From contig CAIQCB010000018.1 of NCBI GenBank assembly GCA_903870245.1, positions 21,141 through 85,140 on the forward strand: a DNA stretch of 64,000 nt, given 5' to 3'. Positions 53,836-62,106 of this stretch are shown here, piece by piece. Source of the stretch: an uncultured Methylocystaceae bacterium (GTDB lineage Bacteria > Pseudomonadota > Alphaproteobacteria > Rhizobiales > Beijerinckiaceae). Every line of letters starts with the position of its first letter. Within the stretch, counting starts at the first letter, position 1. The notes below the pieces were generated by a model. It was not told the DNA's origin. It saw only the letters and a list, made by a program, of their open reading frames with translations, and made no database searches. The position numbers and the translations under genes were made by a program.

Positions 53836-53884
53836 GAAAAAAACAAACCTCTCCTCTTCGCGGAATCGCTTCCGCTTCGAAGAG
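53836..53884 (-). terminator. Rho-independent terminator after immA-XRE operon
   Basis: On the minus strand CTCTTC pairs with GAAGAG and GCGGAA with TTCCGC around a GCGA loop (53884-53854). TTTGTTTTTTT follows (53846-53836). It separates the XRE gene from the sigma-like gene. Confidence 0.85.
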
Positions 53885-53911
53885 CCCTGATTTATGAAAA
53901 GGCGCTTGGCT

Positions 53912-54193
53912 TTAGGCGGCGGAGCGGGTCCTGAACTCCCGATAGACTGAAATGGCCATCTCGAGATTTTCCTGAATGTCCGGCGGCAGGCGCTGCGCCT
54001 CAAGGAAGGCCCGATCCGTCGACAGGCCAAGTTCCTTGCAGGCCGCGATGATCAACGTGTCTTTTGGAGCCCGCTCGAGACCCCGCTCGATGCGCGACCA
54101 GTAGGGCGTCGAGATACTGATGCGCCGCGATAGGTCCTTCAGCGAAACGCCAGCTTTCTCGCGCTCTTCGCGGATCCAGTTTCCAAAGGCCAT
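53912..54193 (-). CDS. XRE-family phage regulator
   Basis: A 93-residue HTH protein with AAGGA upstream of its start. The HTH is NWIREEREKAGVSLKDLSRRISISTPYWSRIERGLERAP. It lies downstream of an ImmA/IrrE metallopeptidase gene, a known pairing in which the protease cleaves or inactivates the XRE repressor to induce the element. The operon has an SOS box, so the protein is the best candidate for the lytic-lysogenic repressor here. Confidence 0.85.
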   Translation of the reverse strand: MAFGNWIREEREKAGVSLKDLSRRISISTPYWSRIERGLERAPKDTLIIAACKELGLSTDRAFLEAQRLPPDIQENLEMAISVYREFRTRSAA

Positions 54194-54226
54194 AGTCTTG
54201 TTCCTTGATTATGAAGGGAATGGATT

Positions 54227-54967
54227 TCAGAGGGGTGCACGGCTGCGCAGCAGGTCGTAACGCTCAAGCCGCACGCGCATAAAACTTTGGGAGACGCCGT
54301 AAAGCTCGGCCAGTGAGAACACGGCTTCCTGCACGGCGTCGGCGTCCTGAAGGTCATTATCGTAAGCCGCCGCGCCCCGGATCATCGCGGAGGGATAGCG
54401 CGAGGGTTGCAGACGATGTCGCCGCGCCGCGCGCATGAAGTCGACGCGAACCAGCGCCGGCGGAACCAGGAGCCCGCCCATGAACTCATTGGCGCGCACC
54501 TCGCGCGGGTCGTATTTAGCGGCGTGGGTTTGCTCGCCGCCGAAAAAGGCTGGCGCGGGCGCAGGTCCAAGCCGAATCCAGCGCGGCGCATCGAAAATCA
54601 CATGGCCAAGTTCATGTGCAATCGTCGAGCGCAGCAAATAATCGAGGCTTGAGAGTTTCGGCCCGTTGATGGCGACCATCACGCAATCTGGAACGCTCTC
54701 GTCATATTCGGTAACGCCCATCACCGGCTTGCGGGCGGGGTTTAAAACTTCATGCTCGAGGTCCCAAGCCACGCCGAAGGATACGCCGTTGACGTTCACC
54801 TGCGCGACCTGCTCCTCGATCCCTGAGAAGTCGAGCGCGCGGGTAAGGGAATCGGAGACGAGCTGAGCCCGCACATCGCGTCCAACCGCCCATATTTCCT
54901 GAGAATTGAGCTGTTCCGGCTCCGCCGAGAAAGGCGAATGGCGGTAGCTGGCGACAATCTCCGACAT
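54227..54967 (-). CDS. ImmA/IrrE-family metallopeptidase
   Basis: A 246-residue protein with the zinc motif HELGH (residues about 117-121) and a downstream acidic region (REVRANEFMGGLLVPPALV) carrying the third ligand Glu. In ICEBs1 and related elements ImmA cleaves the ImmR repressor; here the partner would be the XRE protein encoded next. It begins 19 bp after the SOS box. AGGAG precedes the ATG. Confidence 0.9.
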   Translation of the reverse strand: MSEIVASYRHSPFSAEPEQLNSQEIWAVGRDVRAQLVSDSLTRALDFSGIEEQVAQVNVNGVSFGVAWDLEHEVLNPARKPVMGVTEYDESVPDCVMVAINGPKLSSLDYLLRSTIAHELGHVIFDAPRWIRLGPAPAPAFFGGEQTHAAKYDPREVRANEFMGGLLVPPALVRVDFMRAARRHRLQPSRYPSAMIRGAAAYDNDLQDADAVQEAVFSLAELYGVSQSFMRVRLERYDLLRSRAPL

Positions 54968-54985
54968 GATGGCTGCTCCTAAGAT

Positions 54986-55000
54986 GTTCTATATTTGTTC
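54986..55000. promoter_or_regulatory. Alphaproteobacterial LexA (SOS) box
   Basis: GTTCTATATTTGTTC is an exact GTTC-N7-GTTC element, the consensus LexA site of alphaproteobacteria. It lies 19 bp before the immA start and overlaps a TATAGA -10-like sequence on the minus strand. It would tie induction of the immA-XRE operon to DNA damage. Confidence 0.75.
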
Positions 55001-55120
55001 TCACATCGCCAGAGGCTTGTCGAGAGGGATTTTGCGGTAACGCAACCGCGTTTTTTAACCCTTTGACGTCAGGGGAGAAAGGCTCTCTGAATTTCGAAGT
55101 GGAGATAGATCGCGTGGCCT

Positions 55121-56197
55121 CTAAACCTCCAGATGAGCGTCAGTGTTGGATATTCGGGAAAGGAGTTTGTCGACGAAAGCGGCCATCAGGTGCTGAATGA
55201 GATTGTATAAAATGATTGGCAGCATGACCCCAGGGTGATCAGCAAGGGTCAGCGAGGCAAGCACCAGACCCGCGCCATTGTTGTTCATGCCAAGGCCAAA
55301 CATAAGCGACGCTGTTCCCGAGCGATCCACGCCAAAAGCGCGAGCAATCAGGTAGCCCGAGCCAAACATGATTAGGCATAGCAGGCCGACAATGATGATC
55401 ATGATCGCGATGAAGTCCAGGTCCGGCGAGGTGAACATGGTCGGTAGACTGATCGAAGCGTTTGAGTAATTGAGTAAAAGCAGAATTATGGAGTTCGCAA
55501 ACTTTAAATATGGCGACGCCAACGCTGCGGATTTTGCGCCAATAGCCCAACCTGATGCTATTCCCATGATCGAAGGAAGGATAACCCAGGCGCCGAGGAA
55601 ACCGATTGCGCCATGCGCTGCGATCTCATGGAGATCCTCCGAATAATCCCCGCTGGTAAACAAGCCTCCAGTATGCAGGGCAAGAGGCGTCAGGGCTGGG
55701 CTCAGTAGAGTCGTCATGAGGACGAGACCCAAACTCAATGCGAGATTTCCATTTACATTTTGGGACCATGCCGTAGACGCGCCCGCGATTGGCATGGACG
55801 CAATGAGCGCGAGCCCGGTGAGGATTTGCTGGACTTCGTCCGGGTTGTGCCAAAGCTTCATTGTGAAGCTAATGATAGCGATGAAAGCTAGTGGGACACT
55901 CAAATTCCCAAGGAATCCAACTAGGAGAAGGCGTGAGTAATGCAGCAGATCCTTCAGTTCACTCGTCTTGAGTCCTATTCCTGCATTGAATAGGAGAAGG
56001 CCGAGAAGGATAGGCGGGAGCGAGAAGTGTAAATCTGCGCCAAATAGATGAGCAGTTCCGAAATTAACCTCGCGGATCCAAAGCCCAGGCTGTGGAAAGA
56101 ATACAGCCACAACATATGATGTGATCACCATCCATATAAAATACTTATGAATGGCATGTTGGATGTGTGCAATCGTGCGGCTCACATTGATGCTCAT
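55121..56197 (-). CDS. BASS-type bile acid:sodium symporter family transporter
   Basis: I prefer the ATG at 56197 (MSINVSRTIAHIQHAIHKYF), giving 358 residues. There are about nine hydrophobic helices, with family blocks LLLFNAGIGLKTSELKDL, GLALIASMPIAGASTAWSQNVNGN and MFGLGMNNNGAGLVLASL (the crossover motif). The family imports organic acids, including bile acids and pantoate, with sodium. It lies between phage immunity and recombinase modules, so it is host-derived or cargo. Substrate unknown. Confidence 0.87.
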   Translation of the reverse strand: MSINVSRTIAHIQHAIHKYFIWMVITSYVVAVFFPQPGLWIREVNFGTAHLFGADLHFSLPPILLGLLLFNAGIGLKTSELKDLLHYSRLLLVGFLGNLSVPLAFIAIISFTMKLWHNPDEVQQILTGLALIASMPIAGASTAWSQNVNGNLALSLGLVLMTTLLSPALTPLALHTGGLFTSGDYSEDLHEIAAHGAIGFLGAWVILPSIMGIASGWAIGAKSAALASPYLKFANSIILLLLNYSNASISLPTMFTSPDLDFIAIMIIIVGLLCLIMFGSGYLIARAFGVDRSGTASLMFGLGMNNNGAGLVLASLTLADHPGVMLPIILYNLIQHLMAAFVDKLLSRISNTDAHLEV

Positions 56198-56336
56198 CTG
56201 TTTCCGGCGTCTGAAATTAGCGATTGGATCTTCTTGATACACGCAAATCCAACAGTTTTCGATGATTTCCGCTTGGATTAGGTCGGGATGCTAGCCCCTT
56301 GGGAAAATCAGCGGGTTCATCTCCTACCTTCAGGAT

Positions 56337-56531
56337 ATGAACCCGCTTCATCCCGATCATCTCAGCGCCGCCGAGCGTCTTGCAGAAGTCCGCCAAATCC
56401 TCGCGGCGGGTCTCGTTCGGCTACGGGCCAAACAGTCAACTCATAAATCTGCGGACTATAGAGAAAGTTCCCTCGCCTTAGAGCCAAAACAGAGCCGTCA
56501 TGCGAACCGCAACTCACGGAGATTGCGATGA
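56337..56531 (+). CDS. Small conserved protein of the DUF2924 module
   Basis: A 64-residue protein (MNPLHPDHLSAAERLAEVRQILAAGLVRLRAKQS). This short gene is regularly found just before DUF2924 in Rhizobiales mobile elements. It overlaps DUF2924 by 4 bp (ATGA). Function unknown. Confidence 0.75.
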   Translation: MNPLHPDHLSAAERLAEVRQILAAGLVRLRAKQSTHKSADYRESSLALEPKQSRHANRNSRRLR

Positions 56532-56974
56532 CACAATCGGTTCTAAAGCGCCTCGCGGCGCTGAAAACTCTACCAACGGCGGATTTGAAAAATCAATGGC
56601 GAGAGCTGTTGGAGACCGAACCGCCGACTTTCAATCGCGCCTATCTCGAAAGCAGGCTCGCTTACCGTATTCAGGAACTGGCCTACGGCGGCCTGAAACC
56701 CCATACGCTCGCACGGATTGAAGCCCTCGGCGAACAGCTCGAGCGCGGCAAGGGGGCGGTTCGAAAGGGGAAATTGAACGATCGCCCGATCGTCGGCACG
56801 CGTCTCATCCGCGAATATGAAGGGATCGAACACTGCGTCACTGTGCGTGCCGATAATTTCGAATATCAGGGCCGACCCTATAAATCCTTGTCAGCTATCG
56901 CGCGCGCCATCACCGGCACGCAGTGGAACGGGCGCGTTTTCTTCGGTTTGAAGAGCCAGCGGAAAGCCTCATGA
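56528..56974 (+). CDS. DUF2924 protein
   Basis: A 148-residue protein of the DUF2924 family. It has the LKTLPTADLKNQWRELLETEPP entry, NRAYLESRLAYRIQELAYGGL, GTRLIREYEGIEHCVTVRADNFEYQGRPYKSLSAIARAITGTQWNG and FFGL motifs. The C-terminal part resembles a small DNA-binding domain. It is coupled to the recombinase (ATGA), with which it co-occurs in alphaproteobacteria. It may be an accessory factor for recombination. Confidence 0.92.
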   Translation: MTQSVLKRLAALKTLPTADLKNQWRELLETEPPTFNRAYLESRLAYRIQELAYGGLKPHTLARIEALGEQLERGKGAVRKGKLNDRPIVGTRLIREYEGIEHCVTVRADNFEYQGRPYKSLSAIARAITGTQWNGRVFFGLKSQRKAS

Positions 56975-58296
56975 TGAAGCCAACCATCCGAAAATTGCGA
57001 TGCGCGGTCTATACCAGAAAATCGACCGACGAAGGGCTGGATCAAGATTTTAACAGCCTCGACGCCCAGCGCGAATCCTGCGAGGCGTTCATTGTCAGCC
57101 AGAAGGCTGAAGGCTGGACACTTGTGCGCGACCGCTACGACGATGGCGGGTTTTCTGGCGGTACGCTGGAGCGGCCGGCGCTGAAACGCTTGCTGGCCGA
57201 TGTTGACGCTGGCAGGATCGATGTGATCGTCGTCTATAAAATCGATCGCCTGTCGCGATCGCTGATGGACTTCAGCAAACTGGTCGAAACCTTCGACCGG
57301 GGCAATGTGACCTTTGTCAGCGTCACACAATCGTTCAACACGACAACCAGTATGGGACGTCTGACGCTCAACATACTATTGTCCTTCGCACAGTTCGAGC
57401 GCGAGGTGATCGGCGAACGCATCAGGGATAAATTCGCAGCCTCCCGCAAGCGCGGCATGTGGATGGGTGGCGTCGTGCCGCTCGGCTACGACGTCCGGGA
57501 TCGCAAGCTCTGGATCAACGAGCCGGAAGCCGAGACCGTGCGCATGATCTTTCGCCGCTTCATCGCGCTGGGCTCGGCCATCGTGCTGGTGCAGGAGCTG
57601 AAGCAGAAAGAAATTCATAACCGGCAGGGCAAGCCGATCGACAAATGCTTTCTCTACCGCCTCCTCAACAACCGCATCTACATCGGCGAGGCCGTTCACA
57701 AGGGCGAAGCCTACAAGGGGGAACATGAACCGATCATCGACGCCGAAACATGGCGCAAGGTCCACGCAATCCTGAATGAACCGCCGCGCCAGCGCGCAGC
57801 CCGGACCCGGGCACAAACGCCGGCGCTACTCAAGGGACTGATCTATGGCCCCGACGGTCGCGCCCTGTCACCATCCCACACGCGCAAGGGCGGGCGTCTC
57901 TACCGCTACTATGTCAGCCAGACGGTTACGAAAGGCGGCGCCAATGGCGCACTGTGGGCGCGTGTGCCAGCCGGGGACGTCGAGGCCGTCGTCGTCGAAC
58001 AGTTGCGCGAAATCCTGCGCGCCCCGGAGATGATCATTGGCGCATGGCGGGCTGCACAAGAGGAGGAGCCTGACCTGACGGAGCGCGAGGCCCGCGACGC
58101 GCTCGTTAGGCTGGACCCATTGTGGAATGAGCTATTCCCGTCCGAGCAGGCCAGAATCGTCCAGCTGCTGGTCGAGCGGGTCGATATCTCAACCGAAGGG
58201 GTTCGGATCAAAATCCGGAAAGACGGTCTCGAAGGGCTGGTCGATGAACTCTCCGCCATCGCCGCCGAGCCGCGCCCAGGAAAGAAAGCCGCATGA
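56971..58296 (+). CDS. Large serine recombinase
   Basis: I take the ATG at 56971 overlapping the DUF2924 stop, giving 441 residues. The catalytic serine is S18 in YTRKST, with SLDAQRESC, YDDGGFSGGTLERPAL, DVIVVYKIDRLSRS and the Recombinase domain (RRLFALGSAIV-like, IYIGEAVHKGEAY) following. A late zinc-ribbon is not evident. Large serine recombinases integrate phages at short att sites usually next to their own gene, so attP/attR may lie nearby, possibly around 58,300-58,760. Whether it serves this prophage is not proven. Confidence 0.92.
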   Translation: MMKPTIRKLRCAVYTRKSTDEGLDQDFNSLDAQRESCEAFIVSQKAEGWTLVRDRYDDGGFSGGTLERPALKRLLADVDAGRIDVIVVYKIDRLSRSLMDFSKLVETFDRGNVTFVSVTQSFNTTTSMGRLTLNILLSFAQFEREVIGERIRDKFAASRKRGMWMGGVVPLGYDVRDRKLWINEPEAETVRMIFRRFIALGSAIVLVQELKQKEIHNRQGKPIDKCFLYRLLNNRIYIGEAVHKGEAYKGEHEPIIDAETWRKVHAILNEPPRQRAARTRAQTPALLKGLIYGPDGRALSPSHTRKGGRLYRYYVSQTVTKGGANGALWARVPAGDVEAVVVEQLREILRAPEMIIGAWRAAQEEEPDLTEREARDALVRLDPLWNELFPSEQARIVQLLVERVDISTEGVRIKIRKDGLEGLVDELSAIAAEPRPGKKAA

Positions 58297-58733
58297 CCCG
58301 CAAGATCGTCGCCGACGACGCCCGCACGGTCACCGTTTATATCCCGTGGCGGCTGAAAAAGCGTGGCGGTCGGAAACTGGTCCTGGCCTCGGACGGGTCG
58401 CCGGTCGCGCCGACCGATGCGCCACGCATCGAAAACGCCATGATCAAGGTTCTCGTGCGCGCCTTCCGGTGGCGGAAGCTACTGGATTCTGGCGCATACG
58501 CCTTGGTCGGCGAACTGGCGCTAGCGGAGGGGATCGACCCCTCCTATCTCGGGCGCGCCCTGAGGTTAACGCTGCTCGCTCCCGATATCGTCGAGGCAAT
58601 TCTTGACGACAGGTTGCCGGAGAATGTGGGGGTGGCGGAGATCTTGGGGCCGTGGCCAGCGGAGTGGGGCGGACAGCATTACGAGTTACAAAAATATAGG
58701 AATCCCCCTGCTGCAGTTAAGCAGCAGGGGTAA
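58293..58733 (+). CDS. Recombinase-linked conserved hypothetical protein
   Basis: A 146-residue protein coupled to the recombinase by ATGA. The N-terminus (TRKIVADDARTVTVYIPWRLKKRGGRKLVL) and the HTH-like segment (YALVGELALAEGIDPSYLGRALRLTLLAPDIVEAIL) are typical of this module. The last 20 codons (QKYRNPPAAVKQQG) run through the antisense of the tracrRNA terminator and look non-homologous. The frame was probably extended when this module came to lie beside the CRISPR locus. Confidence 0.7.
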   Translation: MTRKIVADDARTVTVYIPWRLKKRGGRKLVLASDGSPVAPTDAPRIENAMIKVLVRAFRWRKLLDSGAYALVGELALAEGIDPSYLGRALRLTLLAPDIVEAILDDRLPENVGVAEILGPWPAEWGGQHYELQKYRNPPAAVKQQG

Positions 58734-58788
58734 TCCTTCAGTGGTTTCTACGAAACCACTTTGCCGTGGCTTCCCTTCCGATTTCCCA
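58690..58788 (-). ncRNA. tracrRNA of the type II-C CRISPR-Cas system
   Basis: On the minus strand 58787-58763 matches the CRISPR repeat (sense as in the array) at 24 of 25 positions; this is the anti-repeat. It is followed by a 9-bp hairpin (AGTGGTTTC/GAAACCACT, 58760-58740) and a 10-bp hairpin (CCCCTGCTGC/GCAGCAGGGG, 58730-58705). The latter is followed by a U-rich stretch ending in TTTTT at 58694-58690, so it also acts as terminator. Anti-repeat at the 5' end and hairpins at the 3' end match known II-C tracrRNAs. The 3' end overlaps the end of the gene at 58293-58733 antisense. Length is about 100 nt. Confidence 0.9.
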
Positions 58789-58794
58789 AGAACC

Positions 58795-58823
58795 ATAAAA
58801 GCATCTTGGCCTTTTCTCGTCAA
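58795..58823 (-). promoter_or_regulatory. tracrRNA promoter
   Basis: On the minus strand TTGACG (58823-58818) and TTTTAT (58800-58795) are exactly 17 bp apart. A start about 7 bp later, near 58788, would place the anti-repeat at the very 5' end. The promoter faces away from cas9 inside the shared intergenic region. Confidence 0.7.
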
Positions 58824-58866
58824 TCAGCTTTGATAAGTTTGTTTCAATACAGCAAAGGAGCCGTCG

Positions 58867-61800
58867 ATGCGGGTACTAGGCCTTGACGGAGGAATTGCCT
58901 CAATTGGTTGGGCTTTAATTGAGATCAGTGCCGCCGACGGTGCGTCAGATGGTCGAATCATCGATGCCGGCACATGGATGTTTGACGCCCCCGAGGAAAA
59001 GAGCCAAACAGGCACAAAACTCAAATCGGAACTGCGTCGTCAGTTTCGCGGCCAACGCCGTGTTGTCCGCCGGCGTCGTCAACGCATGAATGAAGTGCGC
59101 CGCATACTGCACAATCACGGCTTGCTGCAGACCGCTGATCGTGACGCGCTGAAGCAACCGGGCCTCGATCCGTGGAAGATACGGGCCGATGGTCTTGATC
59201 GCTTGCTAACGCCTGTCGAACTCGCCGTAGCTCTCGGCCACATTGCCCGCCATCGCGGCTTTAAATCAAATTCTAAGGGCGAAAAATCCAATGAGGCCGA
59301 TGACACTTCGAAAATGAAGAAGGCTGTTGGCGAGACACGCGAAAAACTCGCGCGTTATGGATCGGCCGCGAAGATGCTCGTCGAAGACGAGGCATACATC
59401 ATGCGCAAAACGACGATGAAGACCGGCAAACAGGATGTTGTGCGCCGCTTCCGTAATCGTGAAGGTGATTATTCACGCTCATTACTTCGTGACGACCTCG
59501 CAGCAGAAGTCCGCATGCTCTTCAGCGCGCAGGCACGACTGCAGTCACCGGTGGCAACACCAGGACTGGAAAAAGCCTTCACCGAGACGGCGTTCTTCCA
59601 GCGTCCTTTGCAGGACAGCGAAAATCTCGTTGGCTCTTGCTCATTCGAGCCCACCGAGAAGCGCGCGCCTAAGCGCGGATATTCGTTCGAGTTATTCCGG
59701 CTCCTGTCACGCCTGAACCATCTCACCCTGCGTGACGGAAGCGACGAGCGCACTCTTACCGTTGACGAACTTGCGAATGCCACGGCTGAATTCGGCGTAA
59801 CAGCGAAATTCAGTTTTTCGGCACTACGCAAGAAACTGGCACTGCCCGTTTCAACGAACTTCGTTGGCGTGAAGGCTGAGGAAGAGGGCAAACTTGATGT
59901 CGTCGCGCGTTCGGGTGAGACAGCCGCCGGTACGGCGCGCCTACGCCGTGTCGTCATCGAAGCACTTGGAGATCTTGCGTGGGGAGCGTTGGTCAATCAT
60001 CCGGATCGGCTCGACAAGATTGCTGAGATCATCTCTTTTCGTAACGACCTTAACCGTATTCGCGAGGGCCTGACTGAGGCGTCGTTTGAACCAGCAATCG
60101 TCGACGCGCTCGTTTTAGCGGCTACTAATAGCAAGCTCGACGTTTTTACCGGTGCCGGTCACATATCCTCGAAGGCGGCGCGCAACATCATCCCCGGCCT
60201 GCTTACTGGCATGACCTACGACAAGGCCTGCGCGGCGGCAAGTTACGATCACACGTCGAGCCGCGAGCGCGATGCCTTCGACGTAGGCGTATACGGCAAG
60301 GAGGCGCTGAAGCGGATCCTTGCCGAGGAGCGCATCGACCGAACTTTGGTTGGTAGCCCGACGGTGCGGAAGGCTCTGATAGAGGCATTGAAGCAAGTGA
60401 AGGCGATCGTTGATAAATACGGCAAGCCGGACCGGATTCATGTCGAGTTGGCTCGCGACGTCGGCAAGTCGATTGAGGAGCGACGCGAGATCGAAACAGG
60501 TATTGAAAAGCGCAACAAGCAGAAAGACAGACTACGCGACCTGTTCGCCAAAGAAGTCGGCCGGCATCCTCAGGATGGCAACCGTGGCAAGGAGGAGTTG
60601 CTGCGGTTCGAGCTGTGGAACGAACAGATGGGTCGGTGTCTATACACGGATGTATATATCAGTCCCACACAGCTCGTCGCGACAGACAATTCAATACAAG
60701 TTGATCATATCCTGCCGTGGAGTCGCTTCGGAGACGACTCCTACCTAAACAAAACTCTTTGTACGACCAAGGCCAATCAAGAAAAGAAGGGTCGCACCCC
60801 TTATGAATGGTTCAAAGCCGACAAGAGCGAAGCGGATTGGGATGCCTTCCTCGCGCGCGTTGAGGCGGTCCAATATATGAAGGGCCTAAAGCGGCGGAAC
60901 TACAAGCTTAAGAACGCTGTAGAAGCTGCCGAGCGATTTAGAAACCGCAATTTGAACGACACTCGTTGGACGTGCCGCCTGCTAGCGGAGGCACTTAAAC
61001 AACTATATCCGAAGGGCGAAAAGAACGATAGAGGGGTCGAGGCCCGGCGCATCTTCACGCGACCCGGCGCTCTGACCGATCGACTGCGCCGCGCTTGGGG
61101 TTTGCAGGGGTTCAAGAAAAACGAAAAGGGCGAGCGCATCCCTGATGATCGGCACCACGCGCTGGACGCCATCGTCTTGGCTGCGACAACAGAGGCCTTG
61201 CTGCATCGCGCCACAGGCGAGGTGCAGGAAATTGAACGCAAAGGCCTGCCCTACGACCTCACAAAGAACATTACGCCGCCATGGCCAAATTTCCGTCAAG
61301 ACGCACTGGAGATGGTCGAACGCGTCTTCGTCGCACGCGCCGAACGGCGCCGCGCCAGGGGCAAAGCGCATGACGCAACTGTCCGCCATATCGCGGTACG
61401 TGAGGGCGAAAAGAAGGTATACGAACGCAAAAAGGTGACGGACCTAAAACTAGCCGACCTTACTCGAGTAAAGGACCAAGAACGTAACGCGCCACTTATT
61501 GAAAGTCTACGCAAGTGGATTATAGCAGGAAATCCGAAAGATTCGCCGCCGCTCTCGCCGAAGGGCGACCCGATCTCGAAGGTGCGACTGGTTACCAAGA
61601 GCAAGGTAAACATCACTTTCGATACCGGCAATCCGGATCGCCTCGCTACCGTGGATCGTGGAGAGATGGCGCGTGTTGATGTGTTCAGAAAGGCCAATAA
61701 AAGAGGGAAATTCGAGTTTTACCTCGTGCCCATCTATCCACATGAAATCGCGATGATGGAAGCTCCGCCAATGCGTGCGGCCGCATCGTCATCGCCAGAG

Positions 61801-62106
61801 GAAAACTGGCCATATCTAGACAATTCTTTCGAGTTCCTCTGGTCGATTACGCCAATGTCATATATTGAGGTCATTAAGAAAAGTGGTGAAATTGTCGAAG
61901 GCTATTATCGGAGCATGAATCGTTGGACTGCAAGTGTATCAGTCTCGCAGCATGCAAATGCAACTTCTATAGTCGAAGGAATAGGAGTGAAGACCTTAAC
62001 TTCATTAAAGAAGTTCACAGTGGATCGTCTGGGTCGCAAATTTGAAGTTGAGAAAGAGCTACGTACTTGGCGTGGTGAGACATGGCTTGGAAAGGATTGC
62101 ACCTGA
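58867..62106 (+). CDS. cas9: Cas9 endonuclease, subtype II-C
   Basis: A 1079-residue compact Cas9 preceded by AAAGGAG. RuvC-I (RVLGLDGGIASIGWALIEI, catalytic D7) is followed by an Arg-rich bridge helix (RRQFRGQRRVVRRRRQRM, about residues 57-75). RuvC-II (IHVELARDV, E527), HNH (VDHILPWSRFGDDSYLNK, D613 and H614, then KTLCTTKANQEK) and RuvC-III (HHALDAIVLAA, H764 and D767) follow. All nuclease residues are intact, so it should cut both strands. The first 25 bp of cas1 overlap its end. Length and the absence of csn2 and cas4 define II-C. Confidence 0.98.
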   Translation: MRVLGLDGGIASIGWALIEISAADGASDGRIIDAGTWMFDAPEEKSQTGTKLKSELRRQFRGQRRVVRRRRQRMNEVRRILHNHGLLQTADRDALKQPGLDPWKIRADGLDRLLTPVELAVALGHIARHRGFKSNSKGEKSNEADDTSKMKKAVGETREKLARYGSAAKMLVEDEAYIMRKTTMKTGKQDVVRRFRNREGDYSRSLLRDDLAAEVRMLFSAQARLQSPVATPGLEKAFTETAFFQRPLQDSENLVGSCSFEPTEKRAPKRGYSFELFRLLSRLNHLTLRDGSDERTLTVDELANATAEFGVTAKFSFSALRKKLALPVSTNFVGVKAEEEGKLDVVARSGETAAGTARLRRVVIEALGDLAWGALVNHPDRLDKIAEIISFRNDLNRIREGLTEASFEPAIVDALVLAATNSKLDVFTGAGHISSKAARNIIPGLLTGMTYDKACAAASYDHTSSRERDAFDVGVYGKEALKRILAEERIDRTLVGSPTVRKALIEALKQVKAIVDKYGKPDRIHVELARDVGKSIEERREIETGIEKRNKQKDRLRDLFAKEVGRHPQDGNRGKEELLRFELWNEQMGRCLYTDVYISPTQLVATDNSIQVDHILPWSRFGDDSYLNKTLCTTKANQEKKGRTPYEWFKADKSEADWDAFLARVEAVQYMKGLKRRNYKLKNAVEAAERFRNRNLNDTRWTCRLLAEALKQLYPKGEKNDRGVEARRIFTRPGALTDRLRRAWGLQGFKKNEKGERIPDDRHHALDAIVLAATTEALLHRATGEVQEIERKGLPYDLTKNITPPWPNFRQDALEMVERVFVARAERRRARGKAHDATVRHIAVREGEKKVYERKKVTDLKLADLTRVKDQERNAPLIESLRKWIIAGNPKDSPPLSPKGDPISKVRLVTKSKVNITFDTGNPDRLATVDRGEMARVDVFRKANKRGKFEFYLVPIYPHEIAMMEAPPMRAAASSSPEENWPYLDNSFEFLWSITPMSYIEVIKKSGEIVEGYYRSMNRWTASVSVSQHANATSIVEGIGVKTLTSLKKFTVDRLGRKFEVEKELRTWRGETWLGKDCT

